Positions 18,080 through 25,402 of a stretch of DNA of 58,442 nt are shown here, piece after piece. The position numbers and the translations under genes are program-made. Source of the DNA: Acidimicrobiaceae bacterium (GTDB lineage: Bacteria; Actinomycetota; Acidimicrobiia; Acidimicrobiales; Poriferisodalaceae); contig PBKA01000025.1 of NCBI GenBank assembly GCA_002721305.1, forward strand, positions 1 to 58,442, read 5' to 3'. Positions within the stretch are counted from its first letter, which is position 1. Each line of letters opens with the position of its first letter. A model generated the notes under the pieces. It saw only the letters and a program-made list of their open reading frames with translations, was not told the origin of the DNA and ran no database searches.

Positions 18080-18101
18080 TTACTAAATTTGCGTTTAGTA
18101 A
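18080..18101. promoter_or_regulatory. Perfect inverted repeat, possible repressor operator
   Basis: TTACTAAA, a six-base spacer (TTTGCG), then TTTAGTAA: an exact 8-base inverted repeat. It lies 63-84 bases upstream of the serine hydrolase start. Size and symmetry fit a dimeric regulator such as a TetR-family protein, but no regulator gene is nearby. Confidence 0.45.
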
Positions 18102-18288
18102 GTGGGAACAATAAGCTTCCACCGATCGTCTGGGAAGGGTTTTCGGCCAACCAGGTGCGGCCTGATTGCTCCGACTGGGCGTGACCGTCGGCGCCGCTTT
18201 CCACGGGGGAGGCGCTGACAGCAAAGGGGGGAAGCTGAGCCACTTCGAGTAGCCAGCGACCGATCTACCCCAACGCACGGACAGCGAT

Positions 18289-18319
18289 GGACCGGGCGCC
18301 CGAAATGGGTGTCCGGTCC
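18289..18319. repeat. GC-rich hairpin, 13-base stem
   Basis: Arms at 18289-18301 and 18307-18319 are complementary at 11 of 13 positions, and as plus-strand RNA the other two are G-U pairs, with a five-base GAAAT loop. No T-run follows, so it is not a canonical terminator. It lies upstream of the proposed -10 box of the LLM gene. Confidence 0.5.
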
Positions 18320-18350
18320 TTCGGCTATGAGAGAGACAGTGTTTAGCGGC

Positions 18351-18356
18351 TACGGT
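18351..18356 (+). promoter_or_regulatory. Possible -10 box for LLM oxidoreductase gene
   Basis: TACGGT, the same hexamer as before the gene at 30591, lies 25 bases before the GTG. Transcription from it would give a short leader carrying the GAGAGG ribosome site at 18371-18376. Confidence 0.4.
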
Positions 18357-18381
18357 CAGTCTCAGATCAAGAGAGGTATTC

Positions 18382-19317
18382 GTGACCAACGGGGACAAGG
18401 TAGACGTGAAAGTTCAGTTCGGGCTATCCATGCGACGTGCTGATGAGGTGGCGCAACAGGCTAGGGCGATTGAAAGTCTGGGCTATGACTACGCCACCAC
18501 CGGAGAGCACGTGTTCTTTCATGTGCCCTGCTCGAACGCTTTCATTTCGTTGGCAGTGGCAGCCGGGGCAACGACGACTCTCAAGCTCATGTCGACCATT
18601 ACCCTGCTTCCGCTGTACCCGGCCGTACTTGCTGCCAAACAGGCCGCGGCGTTAGACGTGGCTTCCGGCGGCCGATTCCATATGGGAATCGGGGTTGGTG
18701 GGGAGTTACCGCTTGAGTTTGAGGCTTCCGGCGTCCCAGTCTCCGAAAGAGGGGCTCGAACTAACGAAGCTCTTGACGTCATACGGCGGCTTTTCAGCGA
18801 AGATGATGTTCACTTCAATGGAAAATTCAATCAGTTGTCGGGCGTGACCCTTGAGCCCAAGCCGGTGCAGCAACCGTCACCACCGATCTGGATTTCCGGG
18901 CGAAAAGAAGCGGCGTGGCGTCGAGCCGCCCGCTACGGCACGGGATGGCTTCCCTACATGTACACGCCAGAGATGCTGGAGGAATCTAACCAGCGAATTG
19001 CTGAATACCGAGCGGAGGAAGGCAATGAAGTACCCGTCGATCCGGGACTCTTCATCTTTTTTTGCTGCCATGAAGACAACGCCACGGCAGTCGACTATGC
19101 AAATCAACGACTGTCGAAGCAATACAACCAAGATTTCAGTCACATGATTGACAAATATGCGATCGCGGGCGACCCGGATCGCTGCGTGGAGCGGCTCACC
19201 GAGTACATCGATGCTGGCGCTCGAACAGTCATTTTGAGTGCGGCGTCGCCAATGAATTACGTCGAGCGCGCTGAGAGCCTCATGGCACAGGAAGTTCTTC
19301 CTCGATATCGAACGTGA
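18382..19317 (+). CDS. LLM-class F420-dependent oxidoreductase
   Basis: A 311-residue luciferase-like oxidoreductase. QFGLSMRRADEVAQQA opens the barrel. LDVASGGRFHMGIGVGGE and PSPPIWISGRKEAAWRRAA are the conserved central and cofactor-side segments, and the C-terminal GDPDRCVERLTEYIDAGAR is typical of this family. F420 use is inferred from the family. The start is GTG with a GAGAGG ribosome site five bases away. The acyl-CoA ligase gene follows after 32 bases, so the two are probably cotranscribed. Confidence 0.87.
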   Translation: MTNGDKVDVKVQFGLSMRRADEVAQQARAIESLGYDYATTGEHVFFHVPCSNAFISLAVAAGATTTLKLMSTITLLPLYPAVLAAKQAAALDVASGGRFHMGIGVGGELPLEFEASGVPVSERGARTNEALDVIRRLFSEDDVHFNGKFNQLSGVTLEPKPVQQPSPPIWISGRKEAAWRRAARYGTGWLPYMYTPEMLEESNQRIAEYRAEEGNEVPVDPGLFIFFCCHEDNATAVDYANQRLSKQYNQDFSHMIDKYAIAGDPDRCVERLTEYIDAGARTVILSAASPMNYVERAESLMAQEVLPRYRT

Positions 19318-19349
19318 AAGTTAATTAACCCTTTCGAAGGAGACCACAC

Positions 19350-21014
19350 ATGGAGTTATCAAAGAAATTTTTTGAAACAACACTTAGTCAGATGCGAATT
19401 TCGGAAATGGTGGAGACGGGGGAGTGGTCCGAGAGATGGTTCGATCCGATCATTGACCGCTGGGCTGATGAACGGGGTGATCAGATTGCAGTGACCGATC
19501 GATTCGGTTCAATCACTTGGTCAGCCCTGGCAGCCCAAGTAGATGAGGCCAGTCGCGGCTTACTGGAACTGGGTGTTCGCCCAGGTGTCGTCGTGCAAAT
19601 CCAACTGCCGAATTGGCACCAATTCTTGATCGCGGTAGCTGCTGTAGAGCGGATAGGAGGAGTCATCAACCCCGTCGCACCCATCTTTCGAACGAACGAA
19701 GTTCTTGTCATGAGCGACTTGGCTAGACCCGCAGTCGTGATCACAGCTGCGGAATTTCGGGGCTTCGGTTTAGGGGCGATGCACAAAGAACTCAGAGAGC
19801 AATGTCCATGGGTAAAGGAAATCGTCACCGTTGGTGATCAGATAGTCACTGACACGGTGACATGGAACGATTTGCTCGAGCAAGGGCGATTCTCTTCCTA
19901 CGACCGAGCTGCTGTCGACCTACTAAGGCCGGGAACTCACGACATATGCGAAGTCATGTTCACGTCGGGTACCACTGGCCAGCCCAAGGGAGTGATGCAC
20001 ACCCAGAACACCCTCAATGCAGCCGTTGATCGCTTCGTCGATGCAGTATGTGATGGCGTTCCGTCACCTGCGAGGACAATGGAGGGGCCGGGCTACACCT
20101 TTCATATGGCGTCGACGCTCGCACACCAAACCGGATACCTCTTCGGAATTCGCGCCCCACTGACCGTGGGAGGACACGTCATCTTGCAGGACGTATGGGA
20201 CCCCGCAGAATTTATTGATCTCATCGAACAGCATGAAATCCAGATCTCTATGGGTGCCACTCCGTTCTTGGCCGACGTCTTAGCGGTTGGAGGGGTAGAG
20301 CAACGAAATCTTTCCAGTTGGCAACGATTCGTCTGTGCAGGCGCGGCAGTACCTGAACCAGTTTTGGAAGATGCGGATGACCGACTCCCCTGTGTTGTAC
20401 TCCCGGGTTGGGGGATGACTGAGTGCGGTTTACTGACTGTAGGACGCCCATCTGATTCTCTGGCTATGCGCCTCGTGGATGGCCGGCCGCTTCCTGGGAA
20501 CCAAGTTCGCGTCATCGATGACTCAGGAGACCCGATTGTCGGAACCGAAGGTGACTTGCAATGCCAAGGTTCCCTGCTATTCGCTGGTTACGTTCAGGGC
20601 CGAGAACTCACGGAAGCATCTTGGGATGGAGCTTGGTTCGAAACCGGAGACCGTGCGGTCATGAATGATGATGGTTCGATCCGCATCACCGGACGCACCA
20701 AAGACATCATTATTCGAGGAGGAGAAAATATCCCGGTGAAAGAAATTGAAGACCTCCTGTTGCGTCACCCCCAAGTGATGGGGGCGGCGATAGTCGGCAA
20801 ACCCGACGAACGCCTGGGCGAAATAGGCTGCGCCTTTGTAACGCCGTCCGGCGAGCCGCCAACTTTGGAAGACCTCACCGGCTTTCTCGAGACGCAGGGT
20901 ATGACCCGACAATTCTGGCCAGAAGCCCTGGTGGTTGTTGAAGAGTTCCCCATGACGCCCAGCGGAAAAGTGCAGAAATATAAACTTCGACAACACTTCT
21001 TCGACGACAAGTAG
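19350..21014 (+). CDS. AMP-dependent acyl-CoA synthetase/ligase
   Basis: A 554-residue ANL-superfamily ligase that activates a carboxylic acid as acyl-AMP and then as acyl-CoA. The P-loop-like motif is FTSGTTGQPKGVMHTQ (about 208-223). GWGMTECG is the A5 motif, TGRTKDIIIRGGENI is the hinge/A8 region, and the catalytic lysine lies in TPSGKVQKYKL at the C-terminus. Length and motifs resemble cyclohexanecarboxylate-, FadD3- or medium-chain-type ligases. A strong AAGGAG site lies before the ATG. A palindromic GTTAATTAAC (19320-19329) sits just upstream. It likely supplies CoA esters to nearby CaiB, hydratase and dehydrogenase enzymes. Confidence 0.92.
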   Translation: MELSKKFFETTLSQMRISEMVETGEWSERWFDPIIDRWADERGDQIAVTDRFGSITWSALAAQVDEASRGLLELGVRPGVVVQIQLPNWHQFLIAVAAVERIGGVINPVAPIFRTNEVLVMSDLARPAVVITAAEFRGFGLGAMHKELREQCPWVKEIVTVGDQIVTDTVTWNDLLEQGRFSSYDRAAVDLLRPGTHDICEVMFTSGTTGQPKGVMHTQNTLNAAVDRFVDAVCDGVPSPARTMEGPGYTFHMASTLAHQTGYLFGIRAPLTVGGHVILQDVWDPAEFIDLIEQHEIQISMGATPFLADVLAVGGVEQRNLSSWQRFVCAGAAVPEPVLEDADDRLPCVVLPGWGMTECGLLTVGRPSDSLAMRLVDGRPLPGNQVRVIDDSGDPIVGTEGDLQCQGSLLFAGYVQGRELTEASWDGAWFETGDRAVMNDDGSIRITGRTKDIIIRGGENIPVKEIEDLLLRHPQVMGAAIVGKPDERLGEIGCAFVTPSGEPPTLEDLTGFLETQGMTRQFWPEALVVVEEFPMTPSGKVQKYKLRQHFFDDK

Positions 21015-21031
21015 GTGCCTCCGAAGTATCT

Positions 21032-23014
21032 TCAACTTTTCGCTGCAACTATCCCCTCTGAGGTGTAAGTCACAGTTGGATCCCAGATCAGCCAGTCGTA
21101 AATACCGAGAGACGCGGCGGCATCGATTTGCGCTTTGACCTCAGCTGGCCCATACGGCACCCTCATCGAAAAATCCTGCAACCAAGGAACCAACGCCGTG
21201 TTGGTACCGTCAAGCACTCGCTGAAAGTCGGCCAGAGAGGCGCGGGTGATGTCATATGGTTGTGCTTCAGGATGTGCGACCCCATATTCGCCGCGTGACC
21301 AGTGCGACGGATACACCATTGGCGAGACATAGTCGACGTACTGAGCCATTGCTGCGACGTCCTGGGCAATGAATTCACCCCGAGTGGCTGAAATACCGAA
21401 AACCGAAACCCCTTGGAAGACGCCGAATTCCCTCAAGAGCGACTGCGACTGTCGCAGAAAATCAACTATCACCGGCGAAGGGTCGTCGAGACCAACTCCC
21501 GGGATGTACATGCTGTCCAAGCGACCCTCGGGTCGACGCATGTAATCCCAGAGGACATCGTCGATACCCATTTCGGCTGCTTCCCGAGCGATATCAAGGT
21601 TGTACTTCTGCACACCGGAGTTTTGAAAATTGGTGAAGCCGCCATACTTGCTTAGCGGCCTTCCATCGGACGTCTGGATTACCCAATCTTGGTCGCCCTT
21701 AGCCCAAGCATATTTAGCGAGAACCGGATCGCGAAAAGCCACAATGCGGCCAATGACTCGAACGTCCAAAGCGTGCAGTTCCTCGATCGCTTCCCGAAGG
21801 TTGAAGAGGTTGTCAGCAGCTCCGGTTTCTATTGCTAACGGGACACTGCTGTCGTAACCGACTACTCCGCTTTCATTCTTGAGGCTGATTTCGACCGCGG
21901 TCACCTTGCCCGCTCGAATCAGATCTAAGACAGAGTTCTTGAGACCATCGTGTGCCCATGCAGCAGCGCTTACATGAACACCCTGAGTTCTGGGATATGC
22001 GATTGGGATGATCATGTTGAAGGTGCTGGTGTTACCCGCACGGTCTATGGCTAAGACTGAGACGGGGCCCGCAGGAGGCTCTTCAAGTTCAAGGACGAAA
22101 GAGCCATCTTTGGTTTCGATTGGAACCCCACCGACAACAAGAGTCGCCCCGGGTTCGGATGTTCCGGCAATAGTGACAGGCTCATCCATAGGAACCGGCT
22201 CCAGGACGTCCGGTAAACCGATCAGAGGAGGGGTGCCGTCAACCGTAAAATTGATAGATCGAGAAACCTGCCCGTATAACCGTCGTTCCACTACTAGCTC
22301 TAATGAATGATCACCTTCGGTTAATGGCGGCACGAGCCAGACGATTCGATTGCCGTAACGTTGAACTCCACTCACAGGGAAGTCATCGAGCAACAGTTGA
22401 GCGGAACGAGCGTTTGCGCCGCTTACCGTGAAGGAAATTTGTGCTCCTTCGATTGAGTTTGGCTGCAGGGCCACGCCGTCTTCAATACCTCCAATTTCGA
22501 TATCAACCTGTCGGATGGTGATCAACATCAGGACGACGCCGACGACCGTGACGACAGAAGCGAGGGCCATTAAACCCCAACGACGTCGAGGCGGAACCTG
22601 ATCAGGCACTTGAATGGGAAATAGTGGTCGTCGCACCCCTTTGCGATTTTCACGGGTTGGTCGTGGAAGGCTGCTTGCGTAAACGGGAGGATCTTTTTTG
22701 ACTGGTCGCCAAGGAAACCCCCAACCTTCTGCAGGGTCGCCATCCTCATTTTGGGTTCTGGAACCCGGTTCCCCCTTCGCTAATGACGGCCCGACTTGTC
22801 GTCCATGAGACGTGAGTGACCAGCGGCCTTCACCCAAGCCAGGAGTGTGTGGCATGGGTGCGGCGAGATCGGTCCGATGAAGATGGTCCAGCGCGTTCAA
22901 TACATCTTCGAGTTCAAGACCGGAAACAGTTGAAAGTTCGCTGGGCAAAGCCGTGCCGTCGCGTGACAACAGGTGTCGCAGCACCAGTTTGTGTTGCGGG
23001 GCCAATAGCGGCAT
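21032..23014 (-). CDS. Membrane protein: winged-helix, TM helix, Ig-like domains and glycoside-hydrolase-like (DUF4015) domain
   Basis: A 660-residue protein with unusual order. Residues 1-78 read as a winged-helix domain: helix HKLVLRHLL, then ALPSELSTVSG and LEDVLNALDHLHR, then the wing RWSLTSHGRQV. A charged, proline-rich linker follows. One transmembrane helix spans about 147-167 after an RRR positive patch, placing the N-terminus in the cytoplasm. Two Ig-like beta domains span about 180-345. The C-terminal half (about 350-655) is the DUF4015 TIM-barrel-like family, with GVHVSAAAW, DDVLWDYMRRPEG and YVSPMVYPSHW. It may be a cell-wall glycan enzyme or a membrane-bound sensor-regulator. A leaderless promoter precedes the ATG. 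Confidence 0.8.
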   Translation of the reverse strand: MPLLAPQHKLVLRHLLSRDGTALPSELSTVSGLELEDVLNALDHLHRTDLAAPMPHTPGLGEGRWSLTSHGRQVGPSLAKGEPGSRTQNEDGDPAEGWGFPWRPVKKDPPVYASSLPRPTRENRKGVRRPLFPIQVPDQVPPRRRWGLMALASVVTVVGVVLMLITIRQVDIEIGGIEDGVALQPNSIEGAQISFTVSGANARSAQLLLDDFPVSGVQRYGNRIVWLVPPLTEGDHSLELVVERRLYGQVSRSINFTVDGTPPLIGLPDVLEPVPMDEPVTIAGTSEPGATLVVGGVPIETKDGSFVLELEEPPAGPVSVLAIDRAGNTSTFNMIIPIAYPRTQGVHVSAAAWAHDGLKNSVLDLIRAGKVTAVEISLKNESGVVGYDSSVPLAIETGAADNLFNLREAIEELHALDVRVIGRIVAFRDPVLAKYAWAKGDQDWVIQTSDGRPLSKYGGFTNFQNSGVQKYNLDIAREAAEMGIDDVLWDYMRRPEGRLDSMYIPGVGLDDPSPVIVDFLRQSQSLLREFGVFQGVSVFGISATRGEFIAQDVAAMAQYVDYVSPMVYPSHWSRGEYGVAHPEAQPYDITRASLADFQRVLDGTNTALVPWLQDFSMRVPYGPAEVKAQIDAAASLGIYDWLIWDPTVTYTSEGIVAAKS

Positions 23015-23020
23015 TACGAC

Positions 23021-23026
23021 AAGTTA
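23021..23026 (-). promoter_or_regulatory. -10 box, leaderless promoter of the winged-helix/DUF4015 gene
   Basis: Minus-strand TAACTT, six bases, then ATG at 23014. Confidence 0.5.
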
Positions 23027-23089
23027 GTGGTGTGAAAGGCAATAGTGACATCGTTGCCCGGTTACAACGAAATAAAGGCTTCACGGGTG

Positions 23090-23095
23090 TAAGTT
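23090..23095 (+). promoter_or_regulatory. -10 box, leaderless promoter of phosphoribosyltransferase gene
   Basis: TAAGTT, seven bases, then GTG at 23103. It lies back to back with the promoter at 23021-23026. Confidence 0.5.
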
Positions 23096-23102
23096 CCAGT
23101 GC

Positions 23103-23609
23103 GTGAATGATGCGCAACGGGAAATCCTCGATTGGGAAAAATATGGCCTAGCGTCTCGCGCTCTAGCAGCTTTGGTAGCTGAAGACGACTATCGACCCGA
23201 CATCATTCTTGCCATAGCCCGAGGCGGCCTTTTCGTTGCCGGCTCGCTAGGTTACGCGCTCTCCGTAAAGAACCTCTACGTGATGAATGTCGAGTACTAC
23301 ACAGGAGTGGACGAACGGCTTGATGTTCCAGTCGTCCTGCCTCCCTACGTGGACATCGTTGACTTACGCGACACGAAGGTTCTGATTGTTGATGACGTGG
23401 CCGATACCGGGCACACTCTGGCCCTCGTCCGAGATCACTGTCTTGATGAAGTCGCTGAAGTCCGTACAGCGGTACTGTACGAGAAGTCGCGTTCGGTGGT
23501 TCGATGCGAATATGTTTGGAAGTACACAGATCTGTGGATCAATTTTCCCTGGTCAACGGAACCACCACTTGTCGAACCCGGCGACGGTCCCGCGGTTCTT
23601 GATGCATAA
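23103..23609 (+). CDS. Phosphoribosyltransferase (purine type)
   Basis: A 168-residue type I phosphoribosyltransferase. The PRPP-binding loop is VLIVDDVADTGHTL (about 94-107), preceded by the segment IILAIARGGLFVAGSLGYAL. The size and the late WINFPW-type segment resemble the xanthine/hypoxanthine-guanine salvage group of archaea and actinobacteria. It would join a purine base to PRPP in the cytoplasm; the exact base is not readable. It is divergent from the membrane-protein gene and convergent with queF. Confidence 0.85.
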   Translation: MNDAQREILDWEKYGLASRALAALVAEDDYRPDIILAIARGGLFVAGSLGYALSVKNLYVMNVEYYTGVDERLDVPVVLPPYVDIVDLRDTKVLIVDDVADTGHTLALVRDHCLDEVAEVRTAVLYEKSRSVVRCEYVWKYTDLWINFPWSTEPPLVEPGDGPAVLDA

Positions 23610-23653
23610 ATTCCGTGGTGGAAAACCGAGGTGACCTTTTGAGATCGGTTGGT

Positions 23654-24007
23654 TCAAGCTTTATGAGTGGCGCTCACCGTTGTAGTGATACCCCCTCGGA
23701 CAAACCACTCTGTCACGACGGTTAGTGACTTTGGAGAGATAGCGGCAACCAAGTCATCCAAAATACGATTGGTAATTGCTTCGTGATGCACACCTTCATT
23801 TCGAAAGCTCCAGAGGTACATCTTTAGTGACTTCAGTTCGACTATGTGTTGATCAGGGATGTAAGTGATGACAACTGTCGCGAAGTCGGGTTGTCCCGTC
23901 ACTGGGCACAAGCATGTGAGCTCCGGTGTTTCGCATCGAACTTCGTAATCGCGGTCAGGTCCCGGATTGTCGAGTGCTACAAGATCTTTTGACGGTTCAC
24001 TTGGCAT
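23654..24007 (-). CDS. queF: NADPH-dependent 7-cyano-7-deazaguanine reductase QueF
   Basis: A 117-residue short-type QueF that reduces preQ0 to preQ1 in queuosine synthesis. The catalytic cysteine lies in [12 protein letters not shown] (Cys34) and the general acid aspartate in QPDF (Asp41). The substrate-binding glutamate and the family signature are in [14 protein letters not shown] (57-70), and GVHHE supplies the conserved histidine. No other queuosine biosynthesis gene adjoins it, but GluQRS, which acts on finished queuosine tRNA, lies at 52486. A GGGAG ribosome site sits eight bases before the ATG. Confidence 0.95.
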   Translation of the reverse strand: MPSEPSKDLVALDNPGPDRDYEVRCETPELTCLCPVTGQPDFATVVITYIPDQHIVELKSLKMYLWSFRNEGVHHEAITNRILDDLVAAISPKSLTVVTEWFVRGGITTTVSATHKA

Positions 24008-24099
24008 TACAAGTGCTCCCTAGGGTTCGGAGAATGCAATATGACGCTACCGTTCGTTAACGCCTCCGCCGAGGCCACATTCAAACGAGAGAGAATCTC

Positions 24100-24621
24100 A
24101 TGACTTCAAGACTGCTGATACGAGAAGCCAGAACATCTGAATACGAAGCGGTAGCAGACCTAACAATGAACGCGTACAGGCCTCTTTTTGCCGATGTTGA
24201 CCTCCCAGAAGATCTGGGTTGGTACGGAGCGGAGTTACGTGATGTCGCCGGTCGCGCTGCCCGTTCGGAAATTATTGTCGCACTGATGGATGACCAAATC
24301 GTCGGGAGTCTCGCATACCACCACGATTACGCAGAAGAAGTGAAGTCAGGCAACCCCCGAGACTGTGCAGGATTTCGAGTTCTCGCGACCGATCCCCACT
24401 GTCAGGGTCGTGGCGTAGGAGAAGCCTTGACCCAATGGTGTATCGATAGAGCTCGAGCGGATGGCCGGGCCGCCCTTGTGCTCAACACGACCGATTACAT
24501 GAAAGCGGCTCAACGGCTTTATCGCCGGCTCGGATTTGAGCCGTACCCTGAGATCAGCTACGAGATCGGAGGGAGCCAGCCGGTAGAGGTGTTGGGCTTC
24601 CGCTTAGAGCTAAGGGACTGA
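24100..24621 (+). CDS. GNAT family N-acetyltransferase
   Basis: A 173-residue acetyltransferase. The acetyl-CoA pyrophosphate loop reads QGRGVGEAL in motif A (about 107-115), preceded by the beta strand FRVLATD. The C-terminal part RLYRRLGFEPYPE is motif B. It would acetylate an amine or protein N-terminus with acetyl-CoA; the substrate is unknown. A purine-rich GAGAGA site precedes the ATG. The YceI gene begins three bases after its stop, so they form an operon. Confidence 0.85.
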   Translation: MTSRLLIREARTSEYEAVADLTMNAYRPLFADVDLPEDLGWYGAELRDVAGRAARSEIIVALMDDQIVGSLAYHHDYAEEVKSGNPRDCAGFRVLATDPHCQGRGVGEALTQWCIDRARADGRAALVLNTTDYMKAAQRLYRRLGFEPYPEISYEIGGSQPVEVLGFRLELRD

Positions 24622-24624
24622 AAG

Positions 24625-25398
24625 TTGCCGAAGCGTCGCGCTGTAATAATCACCACCACCGTGTTAGTTGTAGCCATCGGGGCAATGGCCGCGTATGGAG
24701 TTTGGAGAGTTCTATCGGCTGCCCCGGAAGAAGTTTCATTGGACGCGGCGGTCGCAGTTGTACAAGAACAGGAATCATCGAGGAAGGACGTCGAGAACAA
24801 ACCAGCACATCTAGATGCTAATCAGGACGTCACGAGTCAACCGTTTTCCCAGGATGGCGTTTGGCGCCTGGATTCCGAAACGGGAACTTTCAGTTTTGAG
24901 CAATCAACAGGCTCGTTTGTCGGATTTAGAGTCAAAGAGGAACTTGCGAAAATAGGTGCGGTCACCGCTGTGGGCCGGACCGGTCAGGTGGACGGTGAAC
25001 TGTCGATCGACGAAGGGAAGCTCCAACGAGTTTCGGTTACTGCTGACTTGTCTTCACTAGTTACAAATGATTCGCGAAGAGATAGGGCTGCACGCCACGC
25101 CCTCAACGTAAAGGAAAATCCGACTGCGACCTTTACTTTGAACCAGCCTTTGGAGCTACCTGAGACCGACGGATCGGAAGTCTCCCTCCAAGCCAACGGC
25201 CAGCTCACCGTCAACGGGATCAGTCGAGATGTTGTTGTTGAACTGAGTGCTCAACTAGTTGAAAACACAATTGTTGTAGTTGGCTCAACTGAGGTCACCT
25301 TCGCTGACTACGACGTCGCTGTTCCTTCGGCGAGCATTGTCGTCTCAGCTGAAGATCACGGTGTAGTGGAATTTCAATTGCTCTTTGTTCGCGATTGA
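24625..25398 (+). CDS. Membrane-anchored YceI family protein
   Basis: A 257-residue protein. An N-terminal transmembrane segment (about 7-29, after KRR) anchors or exports a YceI lipocalin-like domain (about 80-257). The domain shows WRLDSETGTFSFEQSTG, the central SLVTNDSRRDRAARHALNV, and the late LTVNGISRDVVVELSAQL. YceI proteins bind isoprenoid or other amphipathic molecules in the envelope. The start is TTG (24625), chosen because it directly precedes the basic and hydrophobic segment. It is probably translated with the acetyltransferase. Confidence 0.87.
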   Translation: MPKRRAVIITTTVLVVAIGAMAAYGVWRVLSAAPEEVSLDAAVAVVQEQESSRKDVENKPAHLDANQDVTSQPFSQDGVWRLDSETGTFSFEQSTGSFVGFRVKEELAKIGAVTAVGRTGQVDGELSIDEGKLQRVSVTADLSSLVTNDSRRDRAARHALNVKENPTATFTLNQPLELPETDGSEVSLQANGQLTVNGISRDVVVELSAQLVENTIVVVGSTEVTFADYDVAVPSASIVVSAEDHGVVEFQLLFVRD

Positions 25399-25402
25399 CC
25401 CG

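Larger units (their letters stand above)
18018..18381. other. 364-base divergent intergenic region with two inverted repeats
   Basis: No convincing gene is seen. Several short frames cross it but have no recognisable protein. It separates the serine hydrolase operon (minus) from the LLM/ligase genes (plus) and holds a perfect 8-base inverted repeat at 18080-18101, a GC-rich hairpin at 18289-18319 and a TACGGT -10-like box at 18351-18356. It is probably the control region for both sides. Confidence 0.6.

Noticed and set aside
18063-18398. 111-codon minus-strand frame filling the divergent gap
   Set aside because: Composition is arbitrary, no ribosome site is seen, and it runs into the LLM gene's start; the gap looks regulatory.
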